Positions 25,273-35,053 of a DNA stretch of 64,000 nucleotides are shown in pieces. A program made the translations under genes and the position numbers. The stretch spans positions 1,392,501 to 1,456,500 of the forward strand of contig JACKNY010000001.1 of NCBI GenBank assembly GCA_024234615.1, given 5' to 3'. Position 1 is the stretch's first letter, and every line of letters starts with the position of its first letter. Source of the DNA: Pseudomonadales bacterium (GTDB lineage Bacteria; Pseudomonadota; Gammaproteobacteria; Pseudomonadales; IMCC2047). The notes under the pieces are model-generated. The model was not told the origin of the DNA. It searched no databases and worked only from the letters and a program-made list of their open reading frames with translations.

Positions 25273-26367
25273 ATGGAGATCGTGGCAGCAGTAGTCAGAG
25301 AAAAGTCTGGAACATTCGAAGTGGAGGCGTTAGAAATTGAAGCACCTCGATCCAATGAGGTGCTGGTGCGTATCGTGGGTGTTGGCGTTTGTCATACGGA
25401 TTTGAGCTGCCGCGATCAAATGTATCCGGTGCCGTTCCCTTCGGTGCTCGGGCATGAGGGTGCCGGTGTTGTTGAGGCCGTCGGCGAAAATGTGACTAAG
25501 GTACAACCCGGAGATCATGTGGTTTTAAGTTACCGCTCCTGTGGTGAGTGCCGTAATTGTCAGAAGGACGATCCCAGCCATTGTCTAAGAATATTCGAAT
25601 GTAATTTTTCTGGTACGCGTGATGACGGTTCCTGTACTTTGCATAAGGGTAGTGAAATTTTGCACGGCAATTTTTTTGGGCAATCCTCATTTGCGAGTTA
25701 CGCCTTAGCAACTGAAGCGAACACCATTAAGGTTAATAAAACTGCACCTCTGGAACTGCTTGGTCCATTGGGCTGCGGCATTCAGACCGGCGCGGGCGCG
25801 GTGATGAATTCGCTACAACCGGAAGCAGGGGAGAGTCTGGTCGTTTTTGGCTGTGGTTCAGTTGGCTTGTCGGCGGTAATGGCGGCAAAAATAGAGGGTT
25901 GCGAACCGATTATTGCAGTGGATTTAAATGAAGAAAGACTCGCTTTAGCGCTCTCCTTGGGGGCAACCCATAGCATTAATCCAATGCAAGTTGATGTAGT
26001 CGAAAAAGTTGTTGATATTACTAACGGTGGTGCTGATTATTCACTCGAATGCACCGCTTCCCCGCAGGTTTTCCGGCAGGCCGTGGATTGTCTGTGTGTG
26101 ACAGGTGTTTGTGGATTAGTTGGCGCCGCGCCGATGGGGACGGAAGTTTCTCTCGATATGAACAGCATTATGTTTGGTCGCACCGTGAAAGGAATTATCG
26201 AAGGAGATAGTATTCCTGATGTGTTTATACCTAAAATGGTGGAGCTGTATCTTGAAGGTGTTTTCCCGATTGATCGCTTAATCAGTTTTTACTCATTGGC
26301 AGAGATAGATCAGGCGGTTGCTGACTCAGAACAGGGTAAGGTCATTAAAGCAGTATTACGTCCCTGA
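25273..26367 (+). CDS. Zinc-dependent aryl/benzyl-alcohol dehydrogenase (XylB-like)
   Basis: A 364-residue medium-chain dehydrogenase. Catalytic zinc ligands are seen in GVCHTDLSCRD and GHEGAGVVEAVGE, structural zinc in CGECRNCQKDDPSHC, and the NAD site in VVFGCGSVGLSAVMAAK followed by the Asp of AVDLNEERL, pointing to NAD rather than NADP. The overall match is to benzyl-alcohol dehydrogenases and related aryl- or glutathione-independent enzymes. An AGGAGG ribosome-binding site precedes the ATG. The neighbouring AraC gene is the likely regulator. Confidence 0.9.
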   Translation: MEIVAAVVREKSGTFEVEALEIEAPRSNEVLVRIVGVGVCHTDLSCRDQMYPVPFPSVLGHEGAGVVEAVGENVTKVQPGDHVVLSYRSCGECRNCQKDDPSHCLRIFECNFSGTRDDGSCTLHKGSEILHGNFFGQSSFASYALATEANTIKVNKTAPLELLGPLGCGIQTGAGAVMNSLQPEAGESLVVFGCGSVGLSAVMAAKIEGCEPIIAVDLNEERLALALSLGATHSINPMQVDVVEKVVDITNGGADYSLECTASPQVFRQAVDCLCVTGVCGLVGAAPMGTEVSLDMNSIMFGRTVKGIIEGDSIPDVFIPKMVELYLEGVFPIDRLISFYSLAEIDQAVADSEQGKVIKAVLRP

Positions 26368-26422
26368 TGAGCTGAAATATTCTTAGCGATTAATATAGAG
26401 ACTAATAAAATAGGAGTATGCA

Positions 26423-26887
26423 ATGCACAGAGAACATCCGCTTCCGCTTTGTCATACCAGCGCCTGGGCTATCGATAAAATTCAGTCCTATTTGAGTTCA
26501 GCCGTTATTCCAATCAGGCTCGCTTGTAATGATCGGGATGGGTTTCCACTGGTGTGTTCGCTTTGGTATCTCTATCGCGATGGTTATTTCTGGTGCGCGG
26601 TTCATAAAAACTCAAAAGTCTGCAAATTACTTTCTTACAATGCCAAGTGTGCGTTTGAAGTAGCGTCAAATGAAATGCCCTATAAAGGCGTTCGTGGTCA
26701 AGGGGTAGTGAGTTTATTGCACGATGAAGCTGGCATTGTGCTGCCAAATTTGATTGATAGATATTTGGCTGAAAAGAACCAGAAACTCAGAAATTGGCTG
26801 TTAAGCCGTGTTGATCAGGAGCTTGCCATCCGGATAGAGCCGACTTGGCTTACTTCCTGGGATTTTAGTGCGCGGATGTCTGGATAG
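26423..26887 (+). CDS. Pyridoxamine 5'-phosphate oxidase-fold flavin-binding protein
   Basis: A 154-residue protein with the split-barrel pattern: a PIRLACNDRDGFPLVCSLWYLY strand pair broken by a turn, then GYFWCAVHKNSKVCKLL and CAFEVAS, a typical FMN-binding layout. Substrate unknown; many relatives bind FMN, F420 or haem. It follows the alcohol dehydrogenase by 55 bases with a GGAG site and may be cotranscribed. Confidence 0.75.
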   Translation: MHREHPLPLCHTSAWAIDKIQSYLSSAVIPIRLACNDRDGFPLVCSLWYLYRDGYFWCAVHKNSKVCKLLSYNAKCAFEVASNEMPYKGVRGQGVVSLLHDEAGIVLPNLIDRYLAEKNQKLRNWLLSRVDQELAIRIEPTWLTSWDFSARMSG

Positions 26888-26993
26888 ATTTCAATAAAAT
26901 ATGCGGTTTTTTCTTCTAGTCTTTGGTTATCGCTGCGATCTGTGTTAGAAATGCGTCATGAACTTTGGCAACATCGGCGCAATTTAATCTACT

Positions 26994-27932
26994 ATGACAA
27001 AAACGCTCGCAGTTAGACTCGTTATCTCTCTCATTGGTTTATTCTTTCATCAAATGTTGGCTGCTTTTGACCTGTCCGAAGATGTGGCCGGGGCCTCAGA
27101 TTATGCAGGAATCAACCGCTACCCAGGCGCTAAAATTGAGCAGTATAGCAGCTCCCAGCAGGTTAATTACGCTTTGGTATTGGGCAAATTAAAAAGGGTG
27201 AACAATGAATTAGCACCGGAGTATGTCAAACATCTTAACGGACGACTTACCCGAATCACTTATAGAATTCCAGAAGGATACTCGTCACTGGCGGCCTTTC
27301 AGTATTACGCCAGTCAACTGGCGTCAGCGGAACTGTTGTTTAATTGCGCTGCTAGAGAGTGTGGAAGCAGCAGTTACTGGGCAAATGAGATTTTTAAAAT
27401 TTCAATACTCTATGGGCCTGATCATGATCAGCATTACTCGGTCTTCAGAATTAAGCTGGATGATAAAGAGTTGTTGGTTGTTCTCTATAGCATTATGCGC
27501 GGTAATAAGCGTGTCTATGTCCATTTGGATTTGTTAGAAACAAAATTAAACCGAACGCAAGATTTGAGTATCAATCCGGATGCGTTGTTAAAAAGTCTAC
27601 GGCAAAACAAACACCTATCCCTTGTCGAATTGGTATTTAATGAACAGGATGAGTTGGAACAGGAGTCAGTTGCATCGCTCAATACCTTGGTTAAAGCGTT
27701 GAATAAAAATATTCGTCTGAAGCTCTATGTGGTCGGACACCTCAATTCAACCGGAACGCTGGATACCTTGGTGGCAAGGTCACTCAAACGTGCCGTCTCA
27801 GTGAAGCAGGCGTTGACGAGTCTGGGTATCGAAGAAGCCAGACTAGAAGCGCGCGGCATCGGGCCGTTAGCGCCAATGGGCAATGCCGCTAAAGAGCCCA
27901 GCCGTATTGAGTTAGTGTTACAAGGCGATTAG
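26994..27932 (+). CDS. DUF4892 protein with OmpA-like C-terminal domain
   Basis: A 312-residue exported protein. Residues 1-23 are a signal peptide. Residues 30-180 match DUF4892, with DYAGINRYPGAKIEQYS and TYRIPEGYSSLAAFQYY. The last 100 residues are an OmpA-like peptidoglycan-binding fold: NEQDELEQESVASLNTLVKAL, LYVVGHLNS and a C-terminal SVKQALTSLGIEEARLEARG. It probably sits in the periplasm attached to the cell wall. Physiological role unknown. Confidence 0.85.
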   Translation: MTKTLAVRLVISLIGLFFHQMLAAFDLSEDVAGASDYAGINRYPGAKIEQYSSSQQVNYALVLGKLKRVNNELAPEYVKHLNGRLTRITYRIPEGYSSLAAFQYYASQLASAELLFNCAARECGSSSYWANEIFKISILYGPDHDQHYSVFRIKLDDKELLVVLYSIMRGNKRVYVHLDLLETKLNRTQDLSINPDALLKSLRQNKHLSLVELVFNEQDELEQESVASLNTLVKALNKNIRLKLYVVGHLNSTGTLDTLVARSLKRAVSVKQALTSLGIEEARLEARGIGPLAPMGNAAKEPSRIELVLQGD

Positions 27933-27936
27933 ACGG

Positions 27937-28476
27937 TTAGCTGATCAAAGCGAGAAATTCACTGCGAGTCGACGCATTATTCCTGAAAGCGCCTAGCATC
28001 GCAGATGTTTTCATGACAGAGTTTTGCTTCTCAACCCCACGCATCATCATACACATGTGTTGGGCTTCAATAATCACCGCAACACCTTTAGCATTCGTGA
28101 CCTGTTTGATTGTTTCTGCAATTTCCTGGGTTAACTTTTCCTGAATCTGCAAACGGCGGGCGAACATATCAACCACGCGTGCTACTTTCGATAGTCCCAA
28201 CACCTTTCCTTGTGGGATGTAAGCAACATGGCATTTACCAATAAAGGGCAGCAGGTGGTGTTCGCACAGAGAGTAAAGCTCGATATCCTGTACAATCACC
28301 ATTTCATCGGAATTTGAGTCAAATAACGCGCCATTTACCACATCGGTAATATTTTGGGTATAGCCGCGGTTGAGAAAGGCGAAGGCCTTTGCTGCTCGGG
28401 CGGGGGTGTCTTTTAAGCCATCTCGCGTTAGGTCTTCGCCTATTGACTCGATGATTTTTGCAAAATGCTCTTCCAT
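27937..28476 (-). CDS. folE: GTP cyclohydrolase I
   Basis: About 179 residues. The zinc site is CEHHLLPFIGKCHVAY and the second cysteine is in MCMMMRGVEKQNS. It converts GTP to dihydroneopterin triphosphate for folate synthesis. I use the ATG at 28476 (MEEHFAKII) because AGGA lies seven bases upstream; an upstream TTG at 28497 would add seven residues. It is convergent with the DUF4892 gene, four bases apart. Confidence 0.95.
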   Translation of the reverse strand: MEEHFAKIIESIGEDLTRDGLKDTPARAAKAFAFLNRGYTQNITDVVNGALFDSNSDEMVIVQDIELYSLCEHHLLPFIGKCHVAYIPQGKVLGLSKVARVVDMFARRLQIQEKLTQEIAETIKQVTNAKGVAVIIEAQHMCMMMRGVEKQNSVMKTSAMLGAFRNNASTRSEFLALIS

Positions 28477-28632
28477 CAATAAATCCTGTTTAGTCAAAAA
28501 TATTACCCTACGACATGGCAGCAGGCAGGTAAAGCGCTTTATTTCGATTGTTTATTAATTTGCATGCAATAAGCAGGATATTTGTAACGAGATTGGTTAG
28601 AATTGCTGGACATTTCTTACCTTGGATGCCCA

Positions 28633-29559
28633 GTGAGCCTGACAAAAAATCAACCAAATTTCCCGCTCGATGAACTCCACACCTTGCGTGATTATATTCG
28701 CTGGACCGCTAGTTATTTTAATCAGGCGAAGGTGTTTTTTGGGCACGGCACTGATAATGCCTGGGATGAGGCGGTTCTGCTAGTGTTTGGTTGTTTGCAC
28801 CTGCCTTGGGACACAGATCATACGGCGATGGATGCGCGACTGACACGGCAGGAAAAAGAAAATATCTGTCGTGTTGTCGTAAGAAGAGTGAACGAAAGAA
28901 TACCACTGGCTTACCTGACCAATGAAGCCTGGTTTGCTGGCTTGCCCTTTTATGTTGATGAGCGGGTGTTGATTCCGCGATCGCCCATCGCGGAACTCAT
29001 CGAGCGTGGTTTTACGCCTTGGTTATGTGGTGATGAGGTACACCAGATTTTGGACCTTTGTACCGGTAGCGGTTGTATCGGAATTGCCTGTGCCATGGCC
29101 TTCCCAGAATCTGAGGTTGACCTTTCCGATGTGTCTGAGGATGCGCTCGCGGTGGCCGGAATTAATATCCGCAACCATCATCTGGAAAAACGCGTGTCGC
29201 TTTACCAGTCAAATTTGTTTAATGAGCTTCCTCTGAAAGGCTATGATTTAATTGTTAGTAATCCGCCCTATGTGGACGCACAGGATTTTGCCGACATGCC
29301 AGAAGAATACAAACACGAGCCACAGCTCGGTCTTTCTGCTGGCGCTGATGGCTTGGATTGTATTCGAGAAATTTTAAGAAAAGCTGGTGACTATTTAACC
29401 GAATATGGCGTTTTGGTTGCAGAGGTAGGTAACTCTGAGGCCGCATTGCGCAAAGCCTGTGAAGGTGTGCCGTTTTTATGGTTGGATTTTGAGCGGGGAG
29501 GGCATGGTGTATTTGTGCTCACGGCGGCTCAATTAAAACAATATAAGTCACTTTTTTAA
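28633..29559 (+). CDS. prmB: Ribosomal protein L3 glutamine methyltransferase
   Basis: About 308 residues. The N-terminal helical domain and the methyltransferase core are complete, with motif I ILDLCTGSGCIGIACA and the glutamine-binding VSNPPYVDA. It methylates the side-chain nitrogen of a glutamine in ribosomal protein L3. A TTG at 28603 is also in frame, but the GTG at 28633 fits the family length better. It lies directly before aroC, a frequent gamma-proteobacterial order. Confidence 0.93.
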   Translation: MSLTKNQPNFPLDELHTLRDYIRWTASYFNQAKVFFGHGTDNAWDEAVLLVFGCLHLPWDTDHTAMDARLTRQEKENICRVVVRRVNERIPLAYLTNEAWFAGLPFYVDERVLIPRSPIAELIERGFTPWLCGDEVHQILDLCTGSGCIGIACAMAFPESEVDLSDVSEDALAVAGINIRNHHLEKRVSLYQSNLFNELPLKGYDLIVSNPPYVDAQDFADMPEEYKHEPQLGLSAGADGLDCIREILRKAGDYLTEYGVLVAEVGNSEAALRKACEGVPFLWLDFERGGHGVFVLTAAQLKQYKSLF

Positions 29560-29591
29560 CAAACAGTATCAGCAAATAGTTTTGGAAATCT

Positions 29592-30695
29592 ATGTCCGGT
29601 AATACGATAGGTAAATTATTTACAGTAACCAGCTTCGGTGAAAGCCATGGTCCTGCATTAGGGTGCATTGTGGATGGTTGTCCACCTGGATTGGAAATTT
29701 CAGCGGCAGATCTACAACGGGATTTGGATCGACGCAAACCAGGTACATCGCGTTTTACGACTCAGCGCAGAGAAGCTGATGAAGTAAAAATTCTATCTGG
29801 TGTGTTCGAGGGTAAAACCACAGGAACACCGATAGGGATGGTCATTGAAAATACGGATCAGCGTTCGGCTGATTATTCCAAAGTAATGGATCGTTTTCGC
29901 CCTGGTCACGCCGATTACACCTATACACAAAAATATGGGTTTCGGGATTATCGAGGCGGTGGTCGTGCCTCCGCACGAGAAACGGCAATGCGTGTTGCCG
30001 CTGGAGCCATTGCGAAAAAATATCTGGCCGAAAAACTAGGCGTTAGCGTGCGTGGTTATCTATCGCAGTTGGGCCCTATCACAATGGATAAGGTGGATTG
30101 GGGTGTAGTTGAAACCAATCCTTTTTTCTGCCCGGATGCCGATAAAATTCCTGAGTTAGAAAAATATATGGATGCATTACGCCGTGAAGGTAATTCTGTG
30201 GGCGCAAAAATTACGGTCATTGCCAGCGGTTTACCTCCGGGGTTAGGCGAGCCGGTATTTGATCGCCTTGACGCCGATATCGCTCACGCCCTCATGAGCA
30301 TTAATGCGGTGAAAGGCGTGGAGCTGGGCGCGGGCTTTAAATCGGTAGCGCAGAAGGGCACCGAGCACAGAGATGAAATGACGCCGCAAGGCTTTTTGTC
30401 TAATAACGCAGGAGGTGTCTTAGGCGGAATTTCGACAGGTCAGGATATCGTCGCTCACATTGCCCTAAAGCCGACATCCAGCATCACCATCCCAGGTCGC
30501 ACCATTGACCTCAATGGCAATGCCGTTGAAGTCGTCACAAAAGGACGCCATGATCCTTGTGTCGGCATTCGTGGCACTCCCATTGCTGAAGCAATGCTGG
30601 CTATTGTGCTGATGGACCACCTGCTTCGCAATAGAGGGCAAAACAGCGATGTAACGCCAGGCGCACCGGTTATTCCGTCCTCAACCGATCAATAA
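29592..30695 (+). CDS. aroC: Chorismate synthase
   Basis: A 367-residue protein with the three family signatures: FGESHGPALGCIVDG near the start, the GHADYTYTQKYGFRDYRGGG and RASARETAMRVAAGA block, and RHDPCVGIRGTPIAEAM near the end. It makes chorismate from EPSP using reduced FMN, the last step of the shikimate pathway. It is 33 bases after prmB. Confidence 0.97.
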   Translation: MSGNTIGKLFTVTSFGESHGPALGCIVDGCPPGLEISAADLQRDLDRRKPGTSRFTTQRREADEVKILSGVFEGKTTGTPIGMVIENTDQRSADYSKVMDRFRPGHADYTYTQKYGFRDYRGGGRASARETAMRVAAGAIAKKYLAEKLGVSVRGYLSQLGPITMDKVDWGVVETNPFFCPDADKIPELEKYMDALRREGNSVGAKITVIASGLPPGLGEPVFDRLDADIAHALMSINAVKGVELGAGFKSVAQKGTEHRDEMTPQGFLSNNAGGVLGGISTGQDIVAHIALKPTSSITIPGRTIDLNGNAVEVVTKGRHDPCVGIRGTPIAEAMLAIVLMDHLLRNRGQNSDVTPGAPVIPSSTDQ

Positions 30696-30698
30696 CTC

Positions 30699-31886
30699 AT
30701 GCCAGGATGTGACGCCTCCTCCACAGGGCACAAGGTGCCCTATTGGCCGCTTTCCCGCTTTTATTTTTTTTACTTCGCGGCTCTTGGTGCAATGCTGCCT
30801 TATTGGAGCCTGTTTCTCAAAGATTTAGGTTTTGATGCGAAACAGATTGGGTGGCTGATCGCCGTTATGTCCTGTACGCGTATTGTGGCCCCAAATATTT
30901 GGGGTTGGCTGGCCGACAAAACTAATCAACGGCTTTACATCATTCGTGTTGGTGCCAGTTTAGGGTTTCTTTTCTTCCTCGGCATTTTTATCTCTCATAG
31001 TTTTATTTGGTTAGCCATAGTTATCTTTTGCTACAGTTTCTTTTGGAATGCCATATTAGCTCAGTTCGAAGTGATCACCTTGACACACTTGGCTGATAAG
31101 CGCAGCACTTACAGCCATGTCCGGCTCTGGGGCTCTATTGGCTTTATTGGAGCTGTTGCGTTGATGGGCGTTATTTTTGACTACCTTAATATTAGGTATT
31201 TACCCCACGCGATTGCTTTTTTTATGCTGATGATTTGGCTTAGTACAGTCTGGGTAAAAGAGAGACCGGCTCAGACTGATTTGGAAGCAACTCAGGGGTT
31301 GTGGGAAATTGTTAAGCAACCGGCGGTCGTTGCATTTTTTCTTGTTTCATTTTTGTTGCAGATATCACACGCGCCTTATTATGTCTTTTTCAGTATCCAC
31401 TTAGAGGAATATAGTTACAGCCGCGCACTCATCGGGCAATTGTGGGCCTTGGGGGTGTTGGCAGAAGTTGTGATATTTATTTATATGCACCGAATCATGC
31501 GGAGCTACAGCCTACGCACTATTTTTCTCATTAGTTTTTTTATTACCGCTATGCGTTGGTTAATCATTGCTTATTGCACCCAGTATTTAGGGTTAGTGAT
31601 TCTGGCGCAATGCGCCCACGCCTTTAGTTTTGGCGCTTTGCATGCGGCCGCCATCGAAGTGGTGCATCGTTATTTCGGCGGAGGTCATGAAGGGCAGGGA
31701 CAAGCTTTGTATAGCTCCTCGAGTTTCGGTGCTGGTGCGGCGGTTGGGGCTGTGTTAAGTGGCTACTTATGGGCGAATATGGGGGCAAGAGGAACCTTTG
31801 CTATGTCAACGGCGGTTTGTCTGCTAGCGTTAGTCATTGCTTTCATCAGTTTCCGAACGCAAGAGTTCCAAAAAAGCGATAGCTGA
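30699..31886 (+). CDS. MFS transporter, HcaT/PPP family
   Basis: A 395-residue membrane protein with twelve hydrophobic segments. The N-terminal YFAALGAMLPYWSLFLKDLGF and the loop WGWLADKTNQR fit the MFS_1_like family that includes the 3-phenylpropionate permease HcaT. The substrate cannot be assigned. It starts three bases after aroC. Its last 57 bases overlap the end of the convergent LysR gene. Confidence 0.88.
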   Translation: MPGCDASSTGHKVPYWPLSRFYFFYFAALGAMLPYWSLFLKDLGFDAKQIGWLIAVMSCTRIVAPNIWGWLADKTNQRLYIIRVGASLGFLFFLGIFISHSFIWLAIVIFCYSFFWNAILAQFEVITLTHLADKRSTYSHVRLWGSIGFIGAVALMGVIFDYLNIRYLPHAIAFFMLMIWLSTVWVKERPAQTDLEATQGLWEIVKQPAVVAFFLVSFLLQISHAPYYVFFSIHLEEYSYSRALIGQLWALGVLAEVVIFIYMHRIMRSYSLRTIFLISFFITAMRWLIIAYCTQYLGLVILAQCAHAFSFGALHAAAIEVVHRYFGGGHEGQGQALYSSSSFGAGAAVGAVLSGYLWANMGARGTFAMSTAVCLLALVIAFISFRTQEFQKSDS

Positions 31887-32714
31887 ATTGGAGAGGGTGC
31901 GATCTCGGTGGTAGATGGCGCCTAGGTTTCGGCATAGAGAAACGCCTTCTACTTCCAATATTTTCAGTTTCGAGTCGACCAAGGTAAGCGGTAACAGACT
32001 CCAGCCCAAGCCAATACTGACCATCATATGGATGGTTTCCAAGTAATTAGTGCACATACTAACCCTTAGCTGGACGTGGTTTTCCTCAAATAGTGTTTTT
32101 GTCATAGCACCTGTGAAGGTGTTCAGCTCAGGGAGAATAGCGCCATACATCGCAAAGTCTCTGAGCGTTACTTTTTGCTTTTTTGCTAAAGGATGATCCA
32201 GAGCAGCAACGAAATACAGGGGATCGGGCCAGACCTCTTGTGTTTTGATCTTATCAACAGGCTCCTCCGCAAGCGTGGTCAAAGCGAGCTCTGTTTTGCC
32301 TTGTAATACCTCGTCATAGGCAGTCTCTGACGCTAGAAAGCGGATATCTAGGCTGACCTCTGGGTATAGATCAGAAAAGCGCTTTAACACGGGCGGTAGT
32401 CTGTGCAGCCCCAGATGATGACTGATTCCCATATTTAATACGCCTGTTATTGTGCCCGACAGATTGGTTAGACTGCGTTTGGCATCCTCAATGTCAGCTA
32501 AAATTGTAATGGCGCGAGGTAGTAGGTTGGCACCTGCTTCCGTCAGAGCGACGCGACGCCCAATCCGGTCTATCAGGCGCAGACCGAGTTGATTTTCTAA
32601 CATCGCGATTCTTTTACTGACGGCGGGTTGGGTAATGTGGAGAAGATCAGCCGCTAGCGAAAAAGATCCGGTTTCGGCGACCTGAATAAAGGCGTTGAGA
32701 GTATGAATATCCAT
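31830..32714 (-). CDS. LysR-family transcriptional regulator
   Basis: A 294-residue LysR protein. Helix-turn-helix at residues 1-60: MDIHTLNAFIQVAETGSFSL, then AADLLHITQPAVSKRI. The rest is the substrate-binding domain. It is divergent from leuC, with 185 bases between, an arrangement also seen beside leuCDB in pseudomonads, so control of the leucine genes is plausible but not shown. Its 3' end overlaps the MFS gene on the other strand. Confidence 0.93.
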   Translation of the reverse strand: MDIHTLNAFIQVAETGSFSLAADLLHITQPAVSKRIAMLENQLGLRLIDRIGRRVALTEAGANLLPRAITILADIEDAKRSLTNLSGTITGVLNMGISHHLGLHRLPPVLKRFSDLYPEVSLDIRFLASETAYDEVLQGKTELALTTLAEEPVDKIKTQEVWPDPLYFVAALDHPLAKKQKVTLRDFAMYGAILPELNTFTGAMTKTLFEENHVQLRVSMCTNYLETIHMMVSIGLGWSLLPLTLVDSKLKILEVEGVSLCRNLGAIYHRDRTLSNSAIAFLELLRSETDESND

Positions 32715-32899
32715 GTGGTGTTAGATTCTCTCTTCGGTTCTTCGCTTGTATAAATAATTTAATTCCTATTTGGAATCAAAACTATAAAAAATATGAATTT
32801 GTGTTATCTGAAGTTGGAATGTAGCATATGTATTTCTTGTGTGAAATAGGCTTGTTGGTTTCTCGCGGACGGATCAAGCATTAGATAGGAGTAGAATGC

Positions 32900-34318
32900 A
32901 TGGCGGGTCAAACCCTTTACGATAAACTTTGGCAGGATCATTTGGTAAAAGTGCGCGCCGATGGCACTGCGCTGATTTATATTGATCGGCATTTACTGCA
33001 TGAAGTCACTTCTCCGCAAGCCTTTGAAGGGCTGCGCTTGGCTGGTCGTAAACCATGGCGAATCGATGCCAATTTAGCCACAGTTGATCATAATGTGCCT
33101 ACGACAGGGCGTGAGCAGGGAATTGATGGTATTGAAGACCCTGTCTCAAAAATCCAGGTCATGACATTAGATGATAATTGTGACGAGTTTGGCATATTAG
33201 AATTCAAAATTCGTGATATCCGTCAGGGTATTGTGCATGTGGTCGGGCCGGAGCAGGGCGCGACTTTACCCGGTATGACCTTAGTCTGTGGTGATTCCCA
33301 TACCTCAACCCATGGCGCGTTAGCATGTTTGGCGCACGGCATTGGTACCTCTGAGGTGGAGCATGTACTGGCGACACAGTGCCTTATTCAGAAAAAGATG
33401 AAGAACATGCTGGTTCGAATTGACGGCAAGTTACGACCCGGTGTCAGCGCCAAGGATGTTGTACTAGCGGTTATCGGTAAGATTGGCACCGCCGGTGGCA
33501 CCGGCTTTGCGATAGAGTTTGCGGGTGAGGTGATTCGCGATATGAGCATGGAAGGGCGCATGACTATTTGTAATATGGCGATAGAGGCAGGTGCTCGAGC
33601 TGGTATGGTTGCAGTAGACGACACTACCATCAACTATATTCAGGGTCGGCCCTTTGCACCAAAAGGTGATGAATGGATACAGGCCGTCTCCGCATGGCGT
33701 CAGTTGGTTAGTGATGAGGATGCTCATTTTGATCAAACTATCGTCTTACGCGGTGATGATATTAAGCCTCAGGTAACCTGGGGTACTTCTCCGGAAATGG
33801 TGTTACCTATTGATCAGTTGATTCCCGACCCGGCTCAGCAAGATGACCCTATTAAACAAACGGGTTATGCGCGAGCATTACAGTATATGGGGTTAAAGGA
33901 GAATACGCCGCTCACTGACATCTGGCTTGATCGTGTGTTTATTGGCTCGTGCACAAATTCGCGGATTGAAGATATCCGCGCTGCGGCAGCGGTTGTTCAG
34001 GGACGCAAAGTAGCCAGTTCTATTAAGCAGGCGTTGGTGGTTCCTGGCTCGGGGCTGGTTAAACAGCAGGCGGAAGAAGAAGGCTTGGATCAGGTTTTTA
34101 TAGACGCAGGGTTTGAATGGCGTGCCCCGGGTTGTTCTATGTGTCTGGCGATGAATGCGGATAGATTAGGCGCGGGGGAGCACTGTGCCTCGACTTCAAA
34201 CCGTAACTTTGAAGGTCGCCAGGGTATGGGGGGGAGAACTCATTTGGTTAGCCCTGCGATGGCTGCGGCAGCGGCGATAGCTGGGCATTTTGTTGATGTG
34301 TCGCAACAACAAGAATAA
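32900..34318 (+). CDS. leuC: 3-isopropylmalate dehydratase large subunit
   Basis: A 472-residue aconitase-family protein. The [4Fe-4S] ligands are in VFIGSCTNSRIEDI and PGCSMCLAMN, and HVVGPEQG and CGDSHTSTHGA are the usual active-site segments. With LeuD it turns 2-isopropylmalate into 3-isopropylmalate. It heads leuCDB. The region upstream has no Leu-rich leader peptide that I can find. Confidence 0.97.
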   Translation: MAGQTLYDKLWQDHLVKVRADGTALIYIDRHLLHEVTSPQAFEGLRLAGRKPWRIDANLATVDHNVPTTGREQGIDGIEDPVSKIQVMTLDDNCDEFGILEFKIRDIRQGIVHVVGPEQGATLPGMTLVCGDSHTSTHGALACLAHGIGTSEVEHVLATQCLIQKKMKNMLVRIDGKLRPGVSAKDVVLAVIGKIGTAGGTGFAIEFAGEVIRDMSMEGRMTICNMAIEAGARAGMVAVDDTTINYIQGRPFAPKGDEWIQAVSAWRQLVSDEDAHFDQTIVLRGDDIKPQVTWGTSPEMVLPIDQLIPDPAQQDDPIKQTGYARALQYMGLKENTPLTDIWLDRVFIGSCTNSRIEDIRAAAAVVQGRKVASSIKQALVVPGSGLVKQQAEEEGLDQVFIDAGFEWRAPGCSMCLAMNADRLGAGEHCASTSNRNFEGRQGMGGRTHLVSPAMAAAAAIAGHFVDVSQQQE

Positions 34319-34372
34319 CTAGTATCGGTCACTCAAAATACTATTTGATATCTGCAATATAAGAGAAAGAAA

Positions 34373-35020
34373 ATGGAAAAATTTATTCAGCATAGAGGTC
34401 TTGTTGTTCCCATTAATAGAGCCAATGTGGATACCGATCAGATTATCCCTAAACAGTTTCTAAAATCGATAAAGCGCACGGGCTTTGGCGTTAACCTATT
34501 TGACGAATGGCGCTATTTGGATGAGGGTTATCCCGGCCAAGACAGCAGCAAGAGGCAGCTAAACATGGATTTTGTGCTTAACCAGCCACGCTACCAAGGC
34601 GCAAGTATCTTATTGGCGCAGGACAATTTTGGCTGTGGTTCGAGTCGTGAGCATGCGCCTTGGGCGATTTTAGAATACGGGATTCGTTGTGTGATTGCTC
34701 CCAGTTTTGCCGATATATTTTTTAATAATAGTTTTAAAAATGGACTGTTACCTATTGTTTTAGAAAAAAATATAGTTGATAAGCTGCATATAGAAGTGGA
34801 AGCCAAAATTGGTTATGAGCTAACCATTGACCTTGAAAAACAAAGCGTGATGACACCATCGGGAGTGTCATATCTCTTTGAGGTCGATCCATTTCGCAAA
34901 CATTGCTTGCTCAATGGGCTCGATGATATAGGTCTTACCTTGGAGGATGCTGATACCATTAGTGCCTATGAAGAAAAGCGCAAGCAGACCTCTCCCTGGC
35001 TTTTTAATAAAAATGTTTAA
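34373..35020 (+). CDS. leuD: 3-isopropylmalate dehydratase small subunit
   Basis: A 215-residue swivel domain with VDTDQIIPKQFLK and the loop NFGCGSSREHAPWA. It pairs with LeuC; the gap to leuC is 54 bases. Confidence 0.97.
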   Translation: MEKFIQHRGLVVPINRANVDTDQIIPKQFLKSIKRTGFGVNLFDEWRYLDEGYPGQDSSKRQLNMDFVLNQPRYQGASILLAQDNFGCGSSREHAPWAILEYGIRCVIAPSFADIFFNNSFKNGLLPIVLEKNIVDKLHIEVEAKIGYELTIDLEKQSVMTPSGVSYLFEVDPFRKHCLLNGLDDIGLTLEDADTISAYEEKRKQTSPWLFNKNV

Positions 35021-35053
35021 CTTTTATTGCTAACTATTTGATTGGAATGATTT

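Noticed and set aside
32788..32860. Possible leucine leader peptide before leuC
   Set aside because: The short frame has only three scattered Leu codons and no terminator/antiterminator pair is seen.
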